Below are positions 62,856 to 64,000 of a stretch of 64,000 nt of DNA, one piece after another. The translations under genes were made by a program, and so were the position numbers. The stretch comes from CALBTQ01 sp036725605 (lineage in GTDB: Bacteria > Lernaellota > Lernaellaia > Lernaellales > Lernaellaceae): positions 124,001 through 188,000 of the forward strand of contig DAIMDW010000004.1 in assembly GCA_036725605.1 (NCBI GenBank). Reading direction: 5' to 3'. The notes under the pieces were generated by a model. The model saw only the letters and a list, made by a program, of their open reading frames with translations. It ran no database searches and was not told where the DNA came from. Position 1 is the first letter of the stretch; the number at the start of each line of letters is the position of its first letter.

Positions 62856-62869
62856 GTCGCCCGGACAAT
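62853..62869. promoter_or_regulatory. operator-like palindrome ATTGTC-N5-GACAAT
   Basis: A 17-bp perfect inverted repeat with a 5-base centre. It overlaps the -10 of the rightward promoter, where bound repressor would block transcription. The symmetry and position are typical of CI/Cro-type operators; binding is inferred. Confidence 0.6.
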
Positions 62870-62997
62870 CGGGGACCCGGGGGTGCTGCAAAATTATAAC
62901 AGACGGATACGGAACACAGGCCCGATCCGAGTTAATAAAGCATTGGGCGAAATTTACAAGGCTCAGGTTATTTATCGGCGATAATTGGAGAATCGCG

Positions 62998-63020
62998 GGC
63001 GCCGTTTCGGAAGCGGCGCC
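62998..63020 (+). promoter_or_regulatory. stable leader hairpin directly before a Shine-Dalgarno
   Basis: GGCGCCG (62998-63004) pairs with CGGCGCC (63014-63020), and the 9-base loop can add a TTC/GAA pair. The GGGAGG ribosome site starts at the next base (63021). The hairpin may set translation of the 75-residue protein. Confidence 0.5.
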
Positions 63021-63033
63021 GGGAGGAAACATT

Positions 63034-63261
63034 ATGGACGAGCGACTGATGGAAAATATTCTCGCGGATTTTGACGTGTATCGTTCGCTGATTCGGAAGA
63101 TGGGGGCGCCCACCGGCCTGGCGATCACCGGCGGCTGCTACGAGGCGGACCGCTTCGGCTGGTCGCGCGTGAAGGGGGTGCGCGTCCATTTCGATCAGCA
63201 GTTCACACCACGAAAAATCGAGCATCTGGAATTGGGCGTGACCTACCGCGTCGAGCGATAG
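63034..63261 (+). CDS. small phage-like protein (75 aa)
   Basis: A 75-residue protein beginning MDERLMENILADFDVYRSLI with GAPTGLAITGGCYEADRFGW in the middle and a short beta-rich end. GGGAGG seven bases upstream makes the start clear. It is the first gene after the rightward promoter. The family is not recognised, but size and position resemble early genes next to phage repressors. Confidence 0.6.
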   Translation: MDERLMENILADFDVYRSLIRKMGAPTGLAITGGCYEADRFGWSRVKGVRVHFDQQFTPRKIEHLELGVTYRVER

Positions 63262-63378
63262 GCCGCGCCGAGCCCACCCGAACATCGGCGGCTCTTCAAC
63301 ACATATCAAACGAAGGCTTCACCCGGACATCGGTCGGCCGACACGTCGCGGCGCACAGCGCGCCGCCGGGAGGTCGTC

Positions 63379-63768
63379 ATGTGTGGAGAGTGTCGGAAGC
63401 GGGCTACGTGTATCCGCCCGTGCAAGCGAGTCGAGCAACTGTTGGCGCAAGTGACGCGCGAGGCGAACTGGCGCGAGGTGCCGGTGTCGCCGGCCAGGCT
63501 GGCGTATTTGCATACCGGCCGGCGGGCGATGACCGTTGGTTCGTTGCAAGCGGCCCACGTTGATTCGCCGCCGCTGGCGATGCTGCGGGGCGTGCTGACC
63601 GCGGCGCAATTCGAGGTCGTCGTCAAAAAAATCCAAAAAAATCTTTCCGAGGCGCAAATCGCCAAACAGCTTGGCATTTCGGTGGTCGCGGTGCATTGGC
63701 GCTGGCGCTACGCGAAGAAAAAGATCCGCGCGTTGTGCGTCGGACACTTAGTGAATCACGAAGGGTGA
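63379..63768 (+). CDS. sigma-70 region 4-like HTH protein, phage type
   Basis: A 129-residue protein. The N-terminus has MCGECRKRATCIRPCKRVEQ, a four-Cys motif common in phage-borne regulators. The C-terminal 60 residues hold LRGVLTAAQFEVVVKKIQKN and an HTH (SEAQIAKQLGISVVAVHWRW) resembling sigma factor region 4. Such proteins can act as late-gene activators or terminase-small-subunit relatives. GGGAGG is five bases upstream of the ATG. Function is inferred from build and location. Confidence 0.65.
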   Translation: MCGECRKRATCIRPCKRVEQLLAQVTREANWREVPVSPARLAYLHTGRRAMTVGSLQAAHVDSPPLAMLRGVLTAAQFEVVVKKIQKNLSEAQIAKQLGISVVAVHWRWRYAKKKIRALCVGHLVNHEG

Positions 63769-63778
63769 GGGGAAAGAA

Positions 63779-64000
63779 ATGAAATGCATCAACGGCAAGG
63801 AGCATCGTTGGATCTATGAATATCACCGCCGGCGCTGCACGCGCTGCGGTTTGACGCGGCCGCACGAGAGTTGCGAGCGGCGCATCATGCTGCCGGAACC
63901 GGCCGGCGAATCGTCGCTGCTGTGCGGACACTTCGAACATCGCGAGAAATGCAACGCCAAGCGGCTGTGGGACGAACTGCGCCTTTCACTGGCCTATCAG
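63779..64000 (+). CDS. small Cys/His-rich protein, cut by the window edge
   Basis: An open frame of 74 codons starts at 63779 with ATG and GAGGGGAAAG upstream and runs off the right edge. It begins MKCINGKEHRWIYEYHRRRC and has CTRCG, CERR, CGHFEH and KCNAK, so a zinc site is likely. It follows the sigma-like gene by 10 bases. It looks like a phage-type zinc-finger protein, but no family is recognised. Confidence 0.55.
   Translation, partial: MKCINGKEHRWIYEYHRRRCTRCGLTRPHESCERRIMLPEPAGESSLLCGHFEHREKCNAKRLWDELRLSLAYQ

Noticed and set aside
62790..63378. An attachment site for the putative prophage
   Set aside because: No duplicated core sequence or integrase gene is visible in the window, so none can be called.

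Overview
The window is GC-rich, densely packed Gram-negative bacterial chromosome. It encodes many lipoproteins with lipoboxes, a TolC-type outer-membrane channel with an RND pump, MltG, and type IV pilus motor genes. Pyruvate:ferredoxin oxidoreductase (POR) with NADH-dehydrogenase-like partners points to an anaerobic or facultative metabolism. The gene order pilB-pilT-pilC-pilS, the many secreted proteins with Asp/Thr repeats, and C-terminal tails resembling MYXO-CTERM suggest an uncultured delta-type lineage (Myxococcota-like or a neighbouring candidate phylum). That placement is inference, not established here.

Layout. 1-5 kb: 3' end of a PcrA/UvrD helicase, an NCS2 purine permease, a CAP-domain lipoprotein and a TPR protein. 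5-6.3 kb: an AT-richer island with one Asp-repeat lipoprotein. 6.3-10.7 kb: split transketolase, a class I aminotransferase, farnesyl diphosphate synthase and a small lipoprotein. 10.7-19.3 kb: an alpha/beta hydrolase, two beta-propeller lipoproteins, a DcrB-like lipoprotein, MltG, a small membrane protein, a secreted esterase and other envelope proteins. 19.4-26.3 kb: a padR-tolC-adaptor-RND efflux operon with a possible PadR operator, then a YkgJ-type cysteine-cluster protein. 26.3-30.4 kb: a 1322-residue gingipain-like C25 protease with PKD domains. 30.5-36.7 kb: a seven-gene operon, porG-porD-porA-porB-nuoE-nuoF-(2Fe-2S/4Fe-4S subunit), behind a good sigma70-type promoter. 36.8-42.6 kb: pilB-pilT-pilC-pilS. 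42.8-48.1 kb: a glycosyltransferase, a subtilisin-like protease with a C-terminal anchor, an Asp-repeat lipoprotein and another lipoprotein. 48.2-52.3 kb: DNA polymerase I coupled to a membrane-anchored nuclease, and a ModE-type DNA-binding protein. 52.4-59.9 kb: an unknown protein, isoaspartyl peptidase, cell-wall amidase, two paralogous zinc-ribbon membrane proteins, a CapA-like lipoprotein and a P1-family peptidase. 59.9-60.7 kb: twin cysteine-rich, C-terminally anchored proteins. 60.9-62 kb: an MFS transporter. 62-64 kb: a phage-type S24 repressor facing a divergent promoter and small phage-like genes, probably the edge of a prophage or integrative element.

The strongest leads are the POR operon with an NAD-coupling module but no hydrogenase, the shared C-terminal sorting tail on three secreted proteins, the twin ten-cysteine proteins, and the repressor-controlled divergent switch at the right end. 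No rRNA, tRNA, CRISPR array or insertion sequence was recognised.
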